DNA of 64,000 nucleotides from Alligator mississippiensis. Its lineage: Eukaryota; Chordata; Crocodylia; Alligatoridae. Position numbers and translations under genes: made by a program. The stretch lies in contig NC_081831.1 of NCBI RefSeq assembly GCF_030867095.1, positions 43,771,319-43,835,318 on the forward strand, in the 5' to 3' direction. A model generated the notes under the pieces. The model was not told the DNA's origin and searched no databases. It worked only from the letters and a program-made list of their open reading frames with translations. Of this stretch, positions 1 to 12,074 are shown in pieces. The stretch's first letter is position 1; each line of letters begins with the position of its first letter.

Positions 1-310
1 CTGCCAGTCTGGTGCTGCTCTGTCCTGGCTCAGCATGCTGTGGAAGGGCTGTCTGGGGCATGAGGGTGCTACAGTGTGGGGCTAGTGAGCAGGCAATGCA
101 GGTCACCTTCTACATTTGGGTTGTGGCAGAATAAATAACTCTGACATAGGATAGTACTTGTGTTGAGCTATGCCATACTATGATGGGGTTCATTAGTTTA
201 CTCCAGCCTAATAGCACCACACATGTGGACTGTGATGCTTTACTGTGGAGCTAATTAGTTAACTGCAGTAAAACACACATGTAGATGCACCTAGTGGGTG
301 CTTGACTGGG
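1..310. repeat. hAT-like non-autonomous DNA transposon, copy A (cut by window edge)
   Basis: This shares several blocks with the repeats at 15069-15713 and 16483-17394: a 'gggcatgagggtgct' block (here at about 58-73), a 'ggatagtacttgt' block (about 150), and alternating 'ttactgtggagctaattagtt' text. It ends near 300 in 'catgtagatgcac', which read on the other strand is the recurrent terminus 'gtgcatctacatgtg'. The left end lies outside the window. Assignment to hAT is inferred from the terminus style; no target duplication can be tested. There is no coding capacity. Confidence 0.5.
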
Positions 311-1233
311 GAGGACCAATGGTACGAGGTACAATACAGTAATTATAAGGAGAGATAATAGGGGAGGTGATAAAAAAAAGTGGTAAAGACTATAGTGGTG
401 ACCAAAGAAAACATGAAGGGAAAATTCATAAAACAAAGTAATAAATGATATAAAATAACTTGGGGAACTAAATGAAGAAGCAAGAGAAAGAAAATGTGAT
501 TAGTGACAAATAGGAGGATTTGATGGTATGCTTACTGGGGAGCCATTTTTCTGTTAAAACCTGAAACCAATTAAATGTTGAATGTCTTCTGGAGCAAAGG
601 TTAAGGGGTATAGTGTCAGCCTGTTGTAGTTTTGCATACTGAAATAAAAGGATAAAAAGAAGGGTATTTAAGAGATTTATATAGACTGGCCTAAAATCTA
701 GAGGAAAGGAAATGAGTCTGAAGGTGTATTTTCTTCTATATTGCCAGATTGATTGTTAGAAATTAGTGGGACTCAAACTATTCATCATGAGCAATTTGTT
801 CATGGAGTTTGTTCTTTTTTACCATTGGCAAATTCTCTGCATCTAGTTAAGAATTTCATGTAGCCTGTTCGTTATTCACATCTCCTTGATGAACATTTTA
901 AACTAATATTGCAGTCTCCAGGAGCAAAGAAATTACACTGTATTAATACAAGTCAAGGCTCTTGCCTGTGGCCTGGGGAAAAAAGGCTTACTGCTGTTTT
1001 AATTCTCCCAGCTGAAATGCTATCATAAGCATGGATTCATTTATCAATTTTTTTTCATCTTCTCTTTCATCTGCAGAGAGGGTTCACAATATTTGTGGGT
1101 ACCCTTTCTCTACAATCCAAATGTCATCCACATCTCCAAATATATTCCTACAGAAGGGGAAATCTAAAGTGCACAGAACATGCTGCTTTTATTTTTCACA
1201 AGGTCTTAACATTTTTTTCAAATAACTGTTTGG
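311..1233. other. AT-rich sequence, no feature seen
   Basis: AT-rich sequence with only short chance ORFs. I saw no repeat signature, RNA gene or splice-flanked exon. Confidence 0.5.
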
Positions 1234-1238
1234 CCAAC

Positions 1239-2361
1239 TGTGACAGGGGGCCTTCCTGGGGCCAAGCTCTGTGGCCCGCCCACCTGTCACCGTGACAGGG
1301 GCCTACTCAGGGCCTAGCTGTTCATGGCCCGCCCACCTGTCTCTGGGCAACCGCCCGCTTATCTCGCCCGCCAAGCCTTTGATGATAATTGATTCATATA
1401 TCCATGTCAATTAAGCGGGAGGCTGCCCATTGTAATGCCCCGATGCCAGGGGCGCTCTGTGGCTCCGACCTCCCCCAATACCACAGCCCAAGCCTCACAG
1501 ATGGCGTCTCGGTGTTAATACTATCACCGGCCCCATACTGGACCCCAGAATCATCCTAACAGGACCCCACTCTGATCCTTCCTGTCAGGTGGCCACTCTG
1601 CCTTCATCCAGGCTACCTAGCCCCCCTGAAGCTATCTTCCCCTCTCAGGTGTGGTTCCCCTGGAACCTTCGGCTACTTGGCCCTGGCCCACCTCAAGGCC
1701 AGTCGGGACCCCAGGCCCCCGGCTCTTGGGCGTCCCTCGCGGTGGGCCCCCGGCCCTTTTGACTACTGTAGTCCTGGCCCCAGCTTGGGCCAGTCAAGGG
1801 TACACTCCCCTTCGGGCTGGGTCTCTCTAGCCGCTCACTCTGTCACTGGGCCTCACCGTGCCACTACTCCTCATCCTCTCAGGGGCAACCACAGCACCAT
1901 GCCCACATCACTCCCACTCTCGGGGTCCGCCCTCTCTGGGCCCCTCACAACACTGTCCCTCTAGGCCCTCCAACATACACAGGGTTACCCACCTGGTGCT
2001 GGTGGGAGCTAGGGGTTAAGGCACCCCAACCCGCCTTTCACCGGGCGGATCACTGGCCTGGTATTTCCTGGGGGTTCCCGCACCACTGAGAGCCCCACCA
2101 GACCACCCACTCCCAGCAGGGTGCAGTTTCAGGTCATGCCCAGGACCAGGAGCCTCCTGCCAACCCCTTGCAGCTCCCCCTTACCTCCAGGTCATTCACA
2201 GCAGCCCTTCAGGCAGGCAATGTTGCTGCCTGACCTCCTGCAGCCAAACTGCCTTGTTTATATACGTAGCCTAAGCCTCAAAATGGCTGCCCTAATCAGG
2301 CACCTGGAGGCTGCCAGCTCCAGGCCCTTAAAGTGGCAGAGACACCCTGTGCTCTGCCACA
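1239..2361. mobile_element. Solo LTR with 5-bp target duplication (CCAAC)
   Basis: A 1123-bp GC-rich block begins TGTGACAGGG and ends CTGCCACA, giving TGTG...CACA termini. It is flanked by direct repeats CCAAC at 1234-1238 and 2362-2366. This is the signature of a solo LTR left by recombination of an LTR retrotransposon or endogenous retrovirus. The first 52 bp are imperfectly duplicated in tandem (units start at 1240 and 1292, both with gtgacagggg and cccgcccacctgtc). A 'gtttatata' TATA-like box lies near 2252, late for a plus-strand promoter, so orientation is uncertain. ORFs inside (1677-1964, 2121-2375) are compositional. Its start resembles that of the LTR at 25883 (TGTAACAGGG), suggesting related superfamilies. 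No internal gag/pol region is present. Confidence 0.75.
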
Positions 2362-2366
2362 CCAAC

Positions 2367-5300
2367 TATAAGTGAAATGAAAATCAGTCATAAGAAATTT
2401 CACTTCTGCGTTTAGGAGACATTTACATCCAACTCAATGCTATTTTAAGAGCTTAAATGGAATTAAGTCTTTCCTCAGCCTTGTTCTGACAGGTTGCACA
2501 GGGATGAAGTTCCTTGAGATACATCTTAATGATGGAAAGCAAGTTCTTGCCACTTCCTTAAGACTTCTTTTTGTACTTCTAAGTGATTCAGAATATATTT
2601 AAGTGACTTCTGAGCAGTAAAAATAATAGTTAATTGCAGTTCTATCAGACAACATAAGAGTTTGCTTAAGGTTAAATTCTGTGCTTGAAAGAACTAATAA
2701 ATATACATCTGTGGGTGGAATTTGATCCTTTGTTGCAAAATTTCATGTGGACATTTATTTATATTCAAAATAAAGTTTTGAATAAGTGAGCTGTGCATCT
2801 CCTAAAATAATGGGCCTATTTCACCTGTCATTCATTACCTTGCTCTTACACCAGTGTGACTCTGTTTAAACTAATAAAAACATTATGCTACTGAAAGAGT
2901 GGTGGGTAATGGCCATGTCATCTACAGTTAACACTATGTAGAAGTCTCCTTATTTGGAAGTGAAGAAACCAATGTGAAGAAACAAAAAACCAAAAACAAT
3001 CTTAAATATCTTTTTATGTAAGTAACAGACAACTTATATAACATGACTATAATTCAGGGTATACAAGTTCCAGCAGAAGTGAGATAATTTCTGGAACAAT
3101 GAACATGGTGAAACAAGGAAAATGACTAGATTATTTTAACTACCAAGCTTCAGTTTACTAACTGATAGGTAAATTAAAGCACAGTAAAATACGTGTTGAT
3201 TTGGTTGCGAGGTAGTTTAAACTTAAAGCAAGATATGATACAAATATATTTGCAGACACAAAGATATGTTGCATAAAACATGACACCAAATAAATAATAT
3301 GGATGTTAATACAGTCCTGTATGACAGTTTAAGAAAGCAGATCAGAATGTGTTTATACAATACATGAGAAGCCTATAAAATACCAGAACAGTCATCATGG
3401 GAGATTATTAATTCTTTGGCACTGTGAGTTTTTTTTCTGCCATTTTGAGATAATGTAGTATGCATTAAACTAACTGCCTTCAGATCTGTTGTCACCAAGG
3501 AGTTAATTGCTGAAGTATTGAATGATTAAAGTTAAATATGGCAGACCAGAGGGTGGAAGCACATGATTTTAGAGGTAATATAGAGTTGTTGTCTTAGCAT
3601 GTCTCTGACTCACAGCTGTGTAGGTGCTTTTGCATTTTAGACCTGAAAATAAACCAAAAGTTACACTAAGTTCTTCACAAGTCTATCAAGGCTACCAATA
3701 TGACTGAAGCTACTGCGACCCTAGTACAGATGCTAAAAAGCCTACTATATCTCCCTAACTGTCACACTAGCTAAGGGACAGCAAAGGTCTCTTCACATAC
3801 CACTTCACTATTGTACCACTGAATGAAATTCTTTGCTTTATATCTGTGTAACTCCACTGGTTCAATGTTGCCAGGTGTGAAATCAGGACAGAATTTGGAT
3901 CATGCATGGTTCTAGATTAAAATGAGACTCTGCAACCATGGGCCCCTACAGCATTCTCAGTGCCTGACCTTGAAAGGAACTAAGGCTCAGATTCTTTTCC
4001 TTGATTGATTGAAAAGAAACAGAGGTTATTCTGCACCTTGAAGGAGGAAGTGTGTGTTGGAGCCAAAGGGGCACATTCTGCATTCCTCCCACACTCAACC
4101 CCTCCTTGACAAGTTTTGTGCAATGACTACAAAACCTGGCTCACAGTGACTGCATCTGCATTGCTTCATTTATGGTAAAGGATAAAGAAATGTAAACATT
4201 AAAGCTCTTTAAAAAGTGCATTGCCTTGTGGTGCTTTTCTCTTTATAAAGCAACCTCTAGTTCCATTTCTGCTAACCTTGCTTCTTGCTTTCTCTGCTAA
4301 AAGAAGTATAAGTTTGATTGCTTCAAAGAACGCCAATAATCAGAAATCACTACTCACAACACATCTTTTAGTAAGCTCTGGTGTATCTATCTGTGTTACC
4401 TTTGCCAACATTTTAGATAGTTTCATGCTATTCCTGCTGTTTCTCATGTCACAGAGGTTAGTTCTCCTGTGAGTTTGTATGAAACAGCTAGTAAAAGCAA
4501 CTATTATCTGAATCCAAGTACACAAAATAATCCCAAATGACTGGCATTTTTACTAGTAGGCTGCAAGACTTGATTGTTAATGGCTGGACTCTGCAAATTA
4601 CACAATGTGACCCTGCATTGTGCAAGCCCATCTTCTCAGAAGGATACATCTGCAAATTGTCACAAAATTACAAGATCCCGGATAAGAGATTGGGGGGGGG
4701 GGGGGGGGGACAAGCAAATATCAGTTAAAAAAACCCAGTTTAAAATAAGATAGCCACCACCCAATTGAATTGTGTTTTCTGTTCCTCCCCTCTTGAGTTT
4801 ATGCATGAATCTTACAAAGGAATGTCAGAGAAATAGAAATCAGATGTAACCTCAGATACAACAGTCAAAAGTTACCACAAGTGATTTCCCAGTGTTTGCT
4901 TCACATCATTGTTAATATATGAGCTCAAAAATATAGGCACAAAAAGCACAGAAGAAAGATACATTCAGAATTGCTTTGTTGAGTGGAGATGAAAAGATCC
5001 ATGCCTATAATACCCCCTGATAAAGAACAACTGAATCCAGCCTGGTATTTATGTTGAGTTGTAGCTAAAAAAAGCATCAGCACTTCAGTGAAATGCATAA
5101 ATGCTTAATCAAAGCTTATTAGGGTTTCTTAACAATTGGAGAATTATTAATTCCTGGAGAGGGCCAAATCCAGTCTAAGATAAGCAGATGCAACTCTCAT
5201 GGGAGGCTCTGGGCCAAATGCAGCGAAGACATTAGTATGAGCTAAATTTTTCCTCCTGGAGTAAATGGCTTTCAAATAGCTGTAAGAGAAAAAATCTAGT

Positions 5301-6816
5301 TTAAATTTGCCCCTACCTGGTAGTTGGTGTGTGAGCAAATGACTAAACTGTATATAATGCTTGAGTCCCTGTTATTCAGCACCTCACGTGGTTCCTGGAA
5401 CAGTGAGAAGCGGGTGTAAGATGTCACCATTTTGACCTAGCAGTGTTTTACACTGCAAATCAGACCTCAAATATTTGGAGAGGCGAAATAAGAAGAGCAA
5501 GATGAACACCTCCCCCACACCCATCTTATCCTAGCACTCTCACAGAGCAGCACATCAATGTAAAATAAGCTCATTTCGCATACACATGCATGCCAAGTAG
5601 GTGCAGGCTTTGTTACTTCACCACTTACATTCACCTATAACTTACTCATCTATTTACATTATCGCCAATTTTAGCCCAAAGCAGCTAGTTCATTTCAAGG
5701 ACTGTTCAAAGAAGGATAAGATACTAAGCACTGTTACCTCCCCATACTGCCCCTGCAACTCATTACTTCAAAGCACGAACATGCAATTTGTGCCATTGCT
5801 CATAGTAGAACACAGGCAGATGAGAATTTCTAAGCAATAAGGACTGCAACATTCTCTGTGAGTATAGCTACTAACATTTCCTTCAAATTAAAGGAAGGTG
5901 GAGGCTCTTCAGGCAGATGAGAGCATCTCTGAAGGTTGGCACCAAAGTCCTTGGAAACTGTATGTTAAACAAAAACAAATATTTACTCACCAAACACTTT
6001 CTTCATTTTGAATTTTGGTGTCTCCATAACTAAGGAGACAAAACAGCAAAGATGGTTCAACTGCAAAATTGGGATTGAGATCTGAACTTTTACAAACTTT
6101 ATGACTCTTCAGAAGCCAGCCCTCTTCTACCCATTTGGAGTCCCTCATCAACTGCCAGCTCTTTAGGGCAGAAACCATCTTTTTATATATGTATGTATAG
6201 CACTTAACACCCCCACCCATGATCAGAGCTTGTTAGCCTTCTTCCCACAATATAAATAATGAATCATAACAGGGAGTTCCATCTGCGGATAAAAAACAGC
6301 TAAAAGGGCATTTCAGAGCATTTGGTTTCATCCCATCTATAATTAGATGTAAGGTTAAATAAGCAATTTAATTATGAATTTTCTTAGTGCAAAGTGAAAA
6401 CTCCCCACCAAGAGTAGTTTGAATAATGCTCATGCTGTGCAAAAGATTCCTGTGTTATCAACTTTACAGTCACGAGTGTTTGAGGAAAGGGAATGTTGAG
6501 AAGTAGAGAAGTACTTTTTAAAGTTCATTTCCTATGAGACTCATGTGTCATGTGGGAAATCTTATTTTAAGCAACTAATCTTATTGGGCAACAGAAACAA
6601 AACTGTGAAAATGTACTTGACCATTTACAACTAACTGAACTAAAATGAAAATTTTCATATTGAATTAACAGCAAAATGTAAGCTCCTGACAAATGTTATT
6701 AGTTTCAAATAGTAAAACAGCAGCTTACTGGGCAGGGACACCAAACAAGGTAGTGGGGGAAGGGGGGCAGTGAATGAAGATGGGAACTCAGTGCCATTAG
6801 CTGCTCTGCAGTACCG
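2367..6816. other. Long AT-rich stretch without genes
   Basis: About 4.4 kb of AT-rich sequence with only short ORFs of no recognisable family. Near 4692 there is a pure G run. I see no transposon ends or structural RNA. It may hold very old repeat remnants below visual detection. Confidence 0.5.
4692..4709. repeat. Poly-G tract (18 G)
   Basis: An uninterrupted run of 18 guanines in AT-rich surroundings. Such tracts can form G-quadruplexes and are prone to length error in sequencing. Confidence 0.9.
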
Positions 6817-6824
6817 GTATATAC

Positions 6825-7281
6825 CAGGTGTGTCAATTCACCGTGTAACCTGGACCAAATCCAAGTCATGGGGCTTACTGTGGGCTGGATCCAGCCCAGG
6901 GCACAACAAAGTGTCAGCAGCTGTAGTCCTGACCTAAAGCATGTGGTGGCAACAGTGGCAGCTCCACCTCTAGCTCAAAGCATGCAGAGCCCACAGAGAG
7001 AATGCAGGGGCATCTCTAGCTCTGCCTCCAGTACAGGATATGTGGCTGGAGTCAGTGGCTGTGGAGGTAAGGCAATAGCATATTTGACAGCTGAAGTGGA
7101 CAGCAGACAGAGCTGTATCAGCCTTTGCTTGCCTTCTTGCTGTTCATCATCCTGTCCATTGGGGCCTGAGGGCCCTATGGCCACACACCCCAACTTCTAG
7201 TCACTTCCCAGTGATAAAATGGGTTAAATAGGGTGGCTCCACATACTAACTCTGGCCTGTAGGCCATATGTTTATACCGTG
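6825..7281. mobile_element. Short hAT-like non-autonomous element with near-perfect 8-bp duplication
   Basis: The block starts CAGGTGTGTCAATTCA and ends so that its reverse complement starts CACGGTATAAACATATGG. The flanks are gtatatac (6817-6824) and gtctatac (7282-7289), an 8-bp duplication with one mismatch. CAGG-type ends and 8-bp duplications are characteristic of hAT transposons. The 457-bp body is GC-rich compared with its flanks and carries no transposase; the 110-codon ORF at 6868-7200 is compositional. Confidence 0.6.
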
Positions 7282-7289
7282 GTCTATAC

Positions 7290-8033
7290 CCATATGCTTA
7301 CCCTGGGATAAATGGGTAAATAACTTGTTGTGATTTAGTCTTCAGTAAAAGAGTGACAAACTACCCCATGGTAAATGAAATTTAATGCAAGGAAGTGAGA
7401 CTGTTCACATGGGCTGTTGAGCCCCAGCCCCCATTTATTTCATGGAAACTTGTTTGTGCATCCATGTCCTATACTAGGTACAACAATTCAAACTAGGTTA
7501 TGTAGACATGTCCTGGCATTTAAAAATACCACCTATTTCCTCTATGTAGACATAACAAAAGTTACTTAGTCTAGGGTAAGGGCTTTATTCAGCTGTCTCA
7601 TGAATAACCTTCACCTTCACCTCTCATGTGAAATTGGAGTTTGCATCCCCAAGTGCAATGTTCTGAGTGAGAGTGAGTCTTCTCCTCGCCCATTAGCTGT
7701 GTTTATTTTCTGCTGTTTTTCCTCCTCCAGGTCACTACCATCCCCAGAGCCCCTGAATCCATCTATTTTGCAGACATTGCTTCCCTGAAATTGCCAGAAA
7801 TTGCACAGGGAAAGTCTTAAAAAGCTCCTGGGGTGCTAGGCCACTTAAAACAAACAAAGAAAGAAGCAGGAAGCAAACAAGGGAAGAGCTCCAGTGGCAC
7901 AAATAGGAGCTTTGAACTAGGAAGGAAAGATGGGGTGGGAAGGCATTCAGTTTGGAATGACAAAGGCTCAGGAAATGGATGGTTAAGGGCATTTTAGGGC
8001 TTAATGGGGTAGAAATATTCCTCAATAATTCAA
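7290..8033. other. No feature recognised
   Basis: Moderately AT-rich sequence before the CR1 insertion. The text near 7500-7560 (two 'tatgtagacat' motifs) may be a remnant of another hAT-like repeat but cannot be delimited. Confidence 0.4.
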
Positions 8034-8808
8034 GGAGAAATGCAAAGTGCTGCACCTAGGGAGGAAAAATGTCCAGCATACCTACTGCCTAGGAAATGAC
8101 CTGCTTGGTGGCACGGAAGCGGAAAGGGATCTTGGAGTCCTAGTGGACCCCAAGATGAACATGAGTCATCAGTGTGACGAAGCCATCAGAAAAGCTAATG
8201 GCACTTTATCGTGCATCAGCAGATGCATGACGAATAGATCCAAGGAGGTGATACCTCCCCTCTATCGGGCGCTGGTCAGACCGCAGTTGGAGTACTGTGT
8301 GCAGTTCTGGGCACCGCACTTCAAGAGAGATGTGGATAACCTGGAGAGGGTCCAGAGAAGGGCCACTCGTATGGTTAAGGGTTTGCAGGCCAAGCCCTAT
8401 GAGGAGAGACTAGAGAACCTGGACCTTTTTAGCCTCCGCAAGAGAAGGTTGAGAGGTGACCTTGTGGCTGCCTATAAGTTCATCACAGGAGCACAGAAGG
8501 GAATTGGTGAGGTTTTATTCACCAAGGCGCTCCCGGGGGTTACAAGAAATAATGGCCACAAGCTAGCAGAGAGCAGATTTAGACTGGACATTAGGAAGAA
8601 CTTCTTCACAGTTAGAGTGGCCAAGGTCTGGAACGGGCTCCCAAGGGAGGTGGTGCTCTCCCCTACCCTGGGGGTCTTCAAGAGGAGGTTAGATAGGCAT
8701 CTAGCTGGGGTCATCTAAACCCAGCGCTCTTTCCTGCCTATGCAGGGGGTCGGACTCGATGATCTATTGAGGTCCCTTCCGACTCTAACATCTATGAATA
8801 TATGAATC
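8034..8808 (+). mobile_element. CR1 LINE, 5'-truncated 3' fragment
   Basis: This starts inside ORF2 at the conserved EKCKVLHLGRKN stretch and runs to the CR1 3' UTR, which ends in the diagnostic short repeats 'tctatgaatatatgaatc'. The phrase 'ggggtcggactcgatgatc' followed by 'gaggtcccttccgactct' is the classic CR1 tail. Its 5' truncation fits incomplete target-primed reverse transcription. No clear target duplication is visible. Confidence 0.95.
8047..8718 (+). pseudogene. CR1 ORF2 C-terminal part (uninterrupted 223 codons)
   Basis: This encodes the thumb and C-terminal region after the RT palm. Landmarks in order are HLGRKN (residues 3-8), LGVLVDPKMNMS (about 29-40), LVRPQLEYCVQFW (about 77-89), LERVQRRATRM (about 98-108), FSLRKRRLRGDL (about 128-139), ESRFRLDIRKNFFTVR (about 175-190) and KVWNGLPREVV (about 193-203). 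It ends at the natural CR1 stop. There is no frameshift or stop over 223 codons, so the insertion is fairly young. The endonuclease and catalytic RT motifs are missing, so it cannot act alone. The first ATG is internal to the original protein and is not a real start. Confidence 0.9.
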
Positions 8809-9705
8809 AAAATTGAATTACTAGTTATTTTCTTAATGGGTCTGTGGTACCACATACTGCATATCTATGCTCATTTGGACATGGCCAGACTGTCCACACT
8901 TGCAATTATACCAGCATAGCCATAGCAGTAAAATTTTACTAGTATAGTTATTTTAGTAAACTTCCTCACATAGACTCTTTTTGCAGTTTTCTTAAAATCA
9001 CCCTGCATCATTTACTTCAGGAGAGAAGTGACTAATGTTAAGTTGCCAGTGAAAAAGGGATATAAGCTGAAATGCTAACATCATGAATACTATGCCAAAA
9101 GAGGAGGGAAGTGGGGAAACAAACACAGCTTCCTTTTGTCCTCCTCCTCCAGAATAGATTTGCAACAATGCCTCTGCATTGCAGGGAGAGTTTACGGAGG
9201 AAAAAAAGAAGGAGTTGAACACACATTCACTAAGAAAGAGATCTGGAATACATCATTTTCTTTCTAATTGACAGAAAGTTAAAGCCAAATGCTTTCTGAT
9301 CCAGTAACATTTGTATTTTTTGGACATCTTTATTGGCATATGATCTATAAACACCAGCCGGTCATAATTAGAAGCCTGTGAACTGGATGAAATTCAGTTT
9401 GCCATTAACTCTCGGATGCTTCAGTTCAGCCAGCTTCATGGCTTAGAGTTCACCAATGGTCTAGTGGCTTGATCATGTACTCCATTGCATGAAGTTAGGG
9501 AATTATACTTTTTCTTAAGTAAGTGAAGCATTTCACATTAAATAAGGATGCAAGTCTCTGGGCTTTAGCAGGGTGTGAAGGAAAAAAGTAGATCAAAAAC
9601 ATTGGGACTGTCAAAAGATACAACCTAAAGTCAGAAAATCCCCAAGTGGTACAATGTTGTCAACATTAGCACAGAAAATGTATCAAAAGGGTCAAATTAG
9701 CTTTA
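8809..9705. other. AT-rich sequence, no feature recognised
   Basis: A stretch near 8870-8950 ('ttggacatggccagactgtccacac') resembles hAT-like repeat ends seen elsewhere in the window but is too short to classify. The rest shows nothing. Confidence 0.4.
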
Positions 9706-10926
9706 TGTCACTAGCTGCAGTAAAGGGAAAAAGGGTAGAGCACAAAGCCCAGTGAGTATCTAGAGGCACTCTGGCTCACTGCTATCTGCTTGCCTCTCCC
9801 TGTTTCTGGCAGGGCACCTTTGGTGCCTGCCACTTTAAGAGGCTTGAACAAGCAGTGGAGCAAACGGCAGGTGTGGTGTGGCTTAACGAGGTGATCACAT
9901 GACCACAAGAGGCCTGCTGGATTTGAGGATGCGGCTGGGCAGTCTAAGTATAAAACCAGGCCCTCTAAGTGGGCAGCTGTTCCAGGGAGCTAAAGGAATA
10001 ACATTGCCCAGCTGTAGCTGCTGTTCCCAGAGCACCTGGAGATTAAGGGTAGGAACTATGGGGATGGAGGAGGTTCCTGGGAATGACCTAAAACTATACC
10101 TTGCTAGGGTTAGATGGTGTGGTGGGGCTGTCTGTGGCAGGGTGGTCCCCAGGAAATGCTGCACCAGTGCCTCCCTAGTGAAAGGTGAGTCTGGGGTGCC
10201 ATATAGCTTCAGCCCCCAAAACTTGGTGGGTTACCCCATAGAGGGGACAGATGAGGGGTCCAGGCACATTATCAGATCTGAGACCCAAGGGGTGGAAGGC
10301 CTGAAAGCCCTCGTGTGGGAGTGGTGTAGTAACCCTGTTGTGGGGGTGGTTTAATAGCTCCAGTGAGGGGGCGGAGTATTGGCCCCAGTGAGGGGACATG
10401 TAAGAGTGATTGGGCTGTACAGAGTAGGGTACATATGGTGGGCCTGAAGGATTGCGTGTGGGTTGCATAGAGTAGGGTCTGTATGAGGTGTCCCGAAGGA
10501 CTGCACATAGGCTGGCCTAAGTACAAAGGGAGCTGTGTTTGGAGGGGCCCAAGAAGGCGGACCCATATGGGAGTGTGAGGATGAACAGTTCTGTACCTAC
10601 CCAAAATAACCTTGCTGGCCCATGATGGAACCAGGACCAGACCAGTCAAAGGGCCAGAGCATCTACCATAGGGGATGGCCCAGGCTAGAGGCTGGGAGTC
10701 CCGACTGGCTTAGAGGCAAGGCCAGGGCCAGTGAGGTCAAAGGTCCTGGAGGGGGCCACAGCCACGAGGGAAAACAGGCTTAGGGAATTTTGCTGTCCAG
10801 AATGGGGGTGAAGTAGATTGCCTGAGAAGGAGGGATCCAGGTGGAGTCCGAACATCTGGTGGGCATAGAGTGAGGTCTACTGTGGGGCCAAAGCCACATA
10901 ATGATGCCATCTGTGAGGCATGGGAC
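9706..10926 (+). mobile_element. LTR-like block related to the solo LTR at 25883-26743 (boundaries uncertain)
   Basis: The segment around 9890-9965 contains 'atcacatgacca', then 'aggcctgc', then a TATA box 'gtataaaaccaggcc'. The LTR at 25883 has the parallel order 'gtcatatgacca', 'aggcttgc', 'atataaatccagcc' (26057-26100). Its presumed end 'gaggcatgggaca' near 10926 parallels 'gaggcttgttaca' at 26743. I cannot find a target duplication, so limits are approximate. The ORFs in it (for example 9899-10354 and the antisense ones to 10649) come from GC-rich composition. It could be another promoter-bearing repeat. Confidence 0.4.
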
Positions 10927-11026
10927 ACAGTGTAGAGACAGTACAGAGCCATGTATTAAGCTCTTGGCATTGGGCAGTAAATGGGCAGCCTCCTGGCTTG
11001 TAAATGTCTGTTTTAGATAGATAGAT

Positions 11027-11645
11027 TCATAGAGTCAGAAGGGACCTCAGTGGGCCATCTAGTCTAACTCTCTGCCCCTGGCAGGCAAGAAAAGAGTCAC
11101 CAACCCTGGGGTTATGTGATCCCAGCCAGTGCCTGTCCAGTCTCCTCTTGAAGATCCCCAAGGATGTGGCGAGCACCACCTCCCTTGGGAGCCCACTCCA
11201 GATTCTGGCAACCCTGACCATGAAGAACTTTCTCCTAATGTCCAGCCTAAACCTTCTCTCTAGTATCTTATGGCCATTGTTCCTTGTCATTCCAGGGGGT
11301 GCCCTGGTGAACAGATCGTTGCCTACTTCATGTTGCTCTCCCCTTGTAATTTTGTATGCCACCATGAGGTCCCCTCTCAACCTCTTCAGCCTTTCCAAGA
11401 GAAGGCTAAGGACCCTTAGTCTTTCCTTGTAGGGCCTTCACTGCAGGCTTCTAATTAGGTGAGTGGCCCTTCTTTGGCCCCTCTCCAGGTTGTCTGCATC
11501 CTGCTTGAACCACGGCATCCAGTACTGGACACAGTACTCCAGCTGTGGTCTGACCAGTGCTGCATAGAGGGGGAGAATCACTTCCTTGGACCTGTTTGTG
11601 AAGCACCTACGGATGCACAACAAGGTGCGATTGGCTCTGCAGGGG
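11027..11645 (-). pseudogene. CR1 ORF2 RT C-terminal fragment and 3' UTR
   Basis: The antisense frames encode ANRTLLCIRRCFTNRSKEV, LVRPQLEYCVQYW and LERGQRRATHLIRSLQ (ORF over 11438-11755), then after a frame change LKRLRGDLMVAYK, ERRFRLDIRRKFFMVR and RIWSGLPREVV (11027-11398). These are the same landmarks as the CR1 at 8047. The two ORFs join near 11400-11440 through a frameshift or stop. The upstream end of homology is about 11645, where the inverted piece begins. Confidence 0.85.
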
Positions 11646-11659
11646 GCAAGGGGGCCAGG

Positions 11660-12072
11660 AAGGGGCATCCAAGATATCTTGGGGGCAAAAAAGAGGTATA
11701 CAGGAAACGAAAGCAGGGGGTAGCTAGCAAAGAGGAGTATACTTCTTTGGCCCACACCTGCAGGGAATCAGTCAGGGAGGCTAAGGCAACTCTAGAACTC
11801 AGGCTAGTGTCAGGGATTAAGGACAATAAAAAGTCCTTCTTTAGGTACATTGGGAGCAAAAAGACGGTGCGGGGTAGCATAGGACTCATACAGGATGGGC
11901 AGGGGGGCTTAGTGATGGATAGCAGGGACAAGGCAGAGATCTTCAATGAGTTTTTTGCCTCTGTCTTCTTAAATGGGAATCTAGATGAACCCTCAACATA
12001 CATCACAGACATCAACAAAGGGAACATCATCCAACCAACAGTCAGTGCCGACATGGTAAAAAGACACCTATG
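11660..12072 (+). pseudogene. CR1 ORF2 linker segment, inverted relative to its element
   Basis: On the plus strand this encodes KKEVYRKRKQG, EEYTSLAHTCRESVREAKATLE, DNKKSFFRYIGSKK, DKAEIFNEFFASVF and ADMVKRHL in one frame. This is the conserved stretch between endonuclease and RT, as in the CR1 copies at 20900-21210 and 63044-63420. Its neighbours on both sides are the same LINE in minus orientation. It ends abruptly after MVKRHL with a stop at 12071-12073. Confidence 0.85.
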
Positions 12073-12074
12073 AA

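Noticed and set aside
9899..10649. Overlapping ORFs of 97-151 codons on both strands
   Set aside because: GC-biased LTR-like block with overlapping frames; no recognisable protein.
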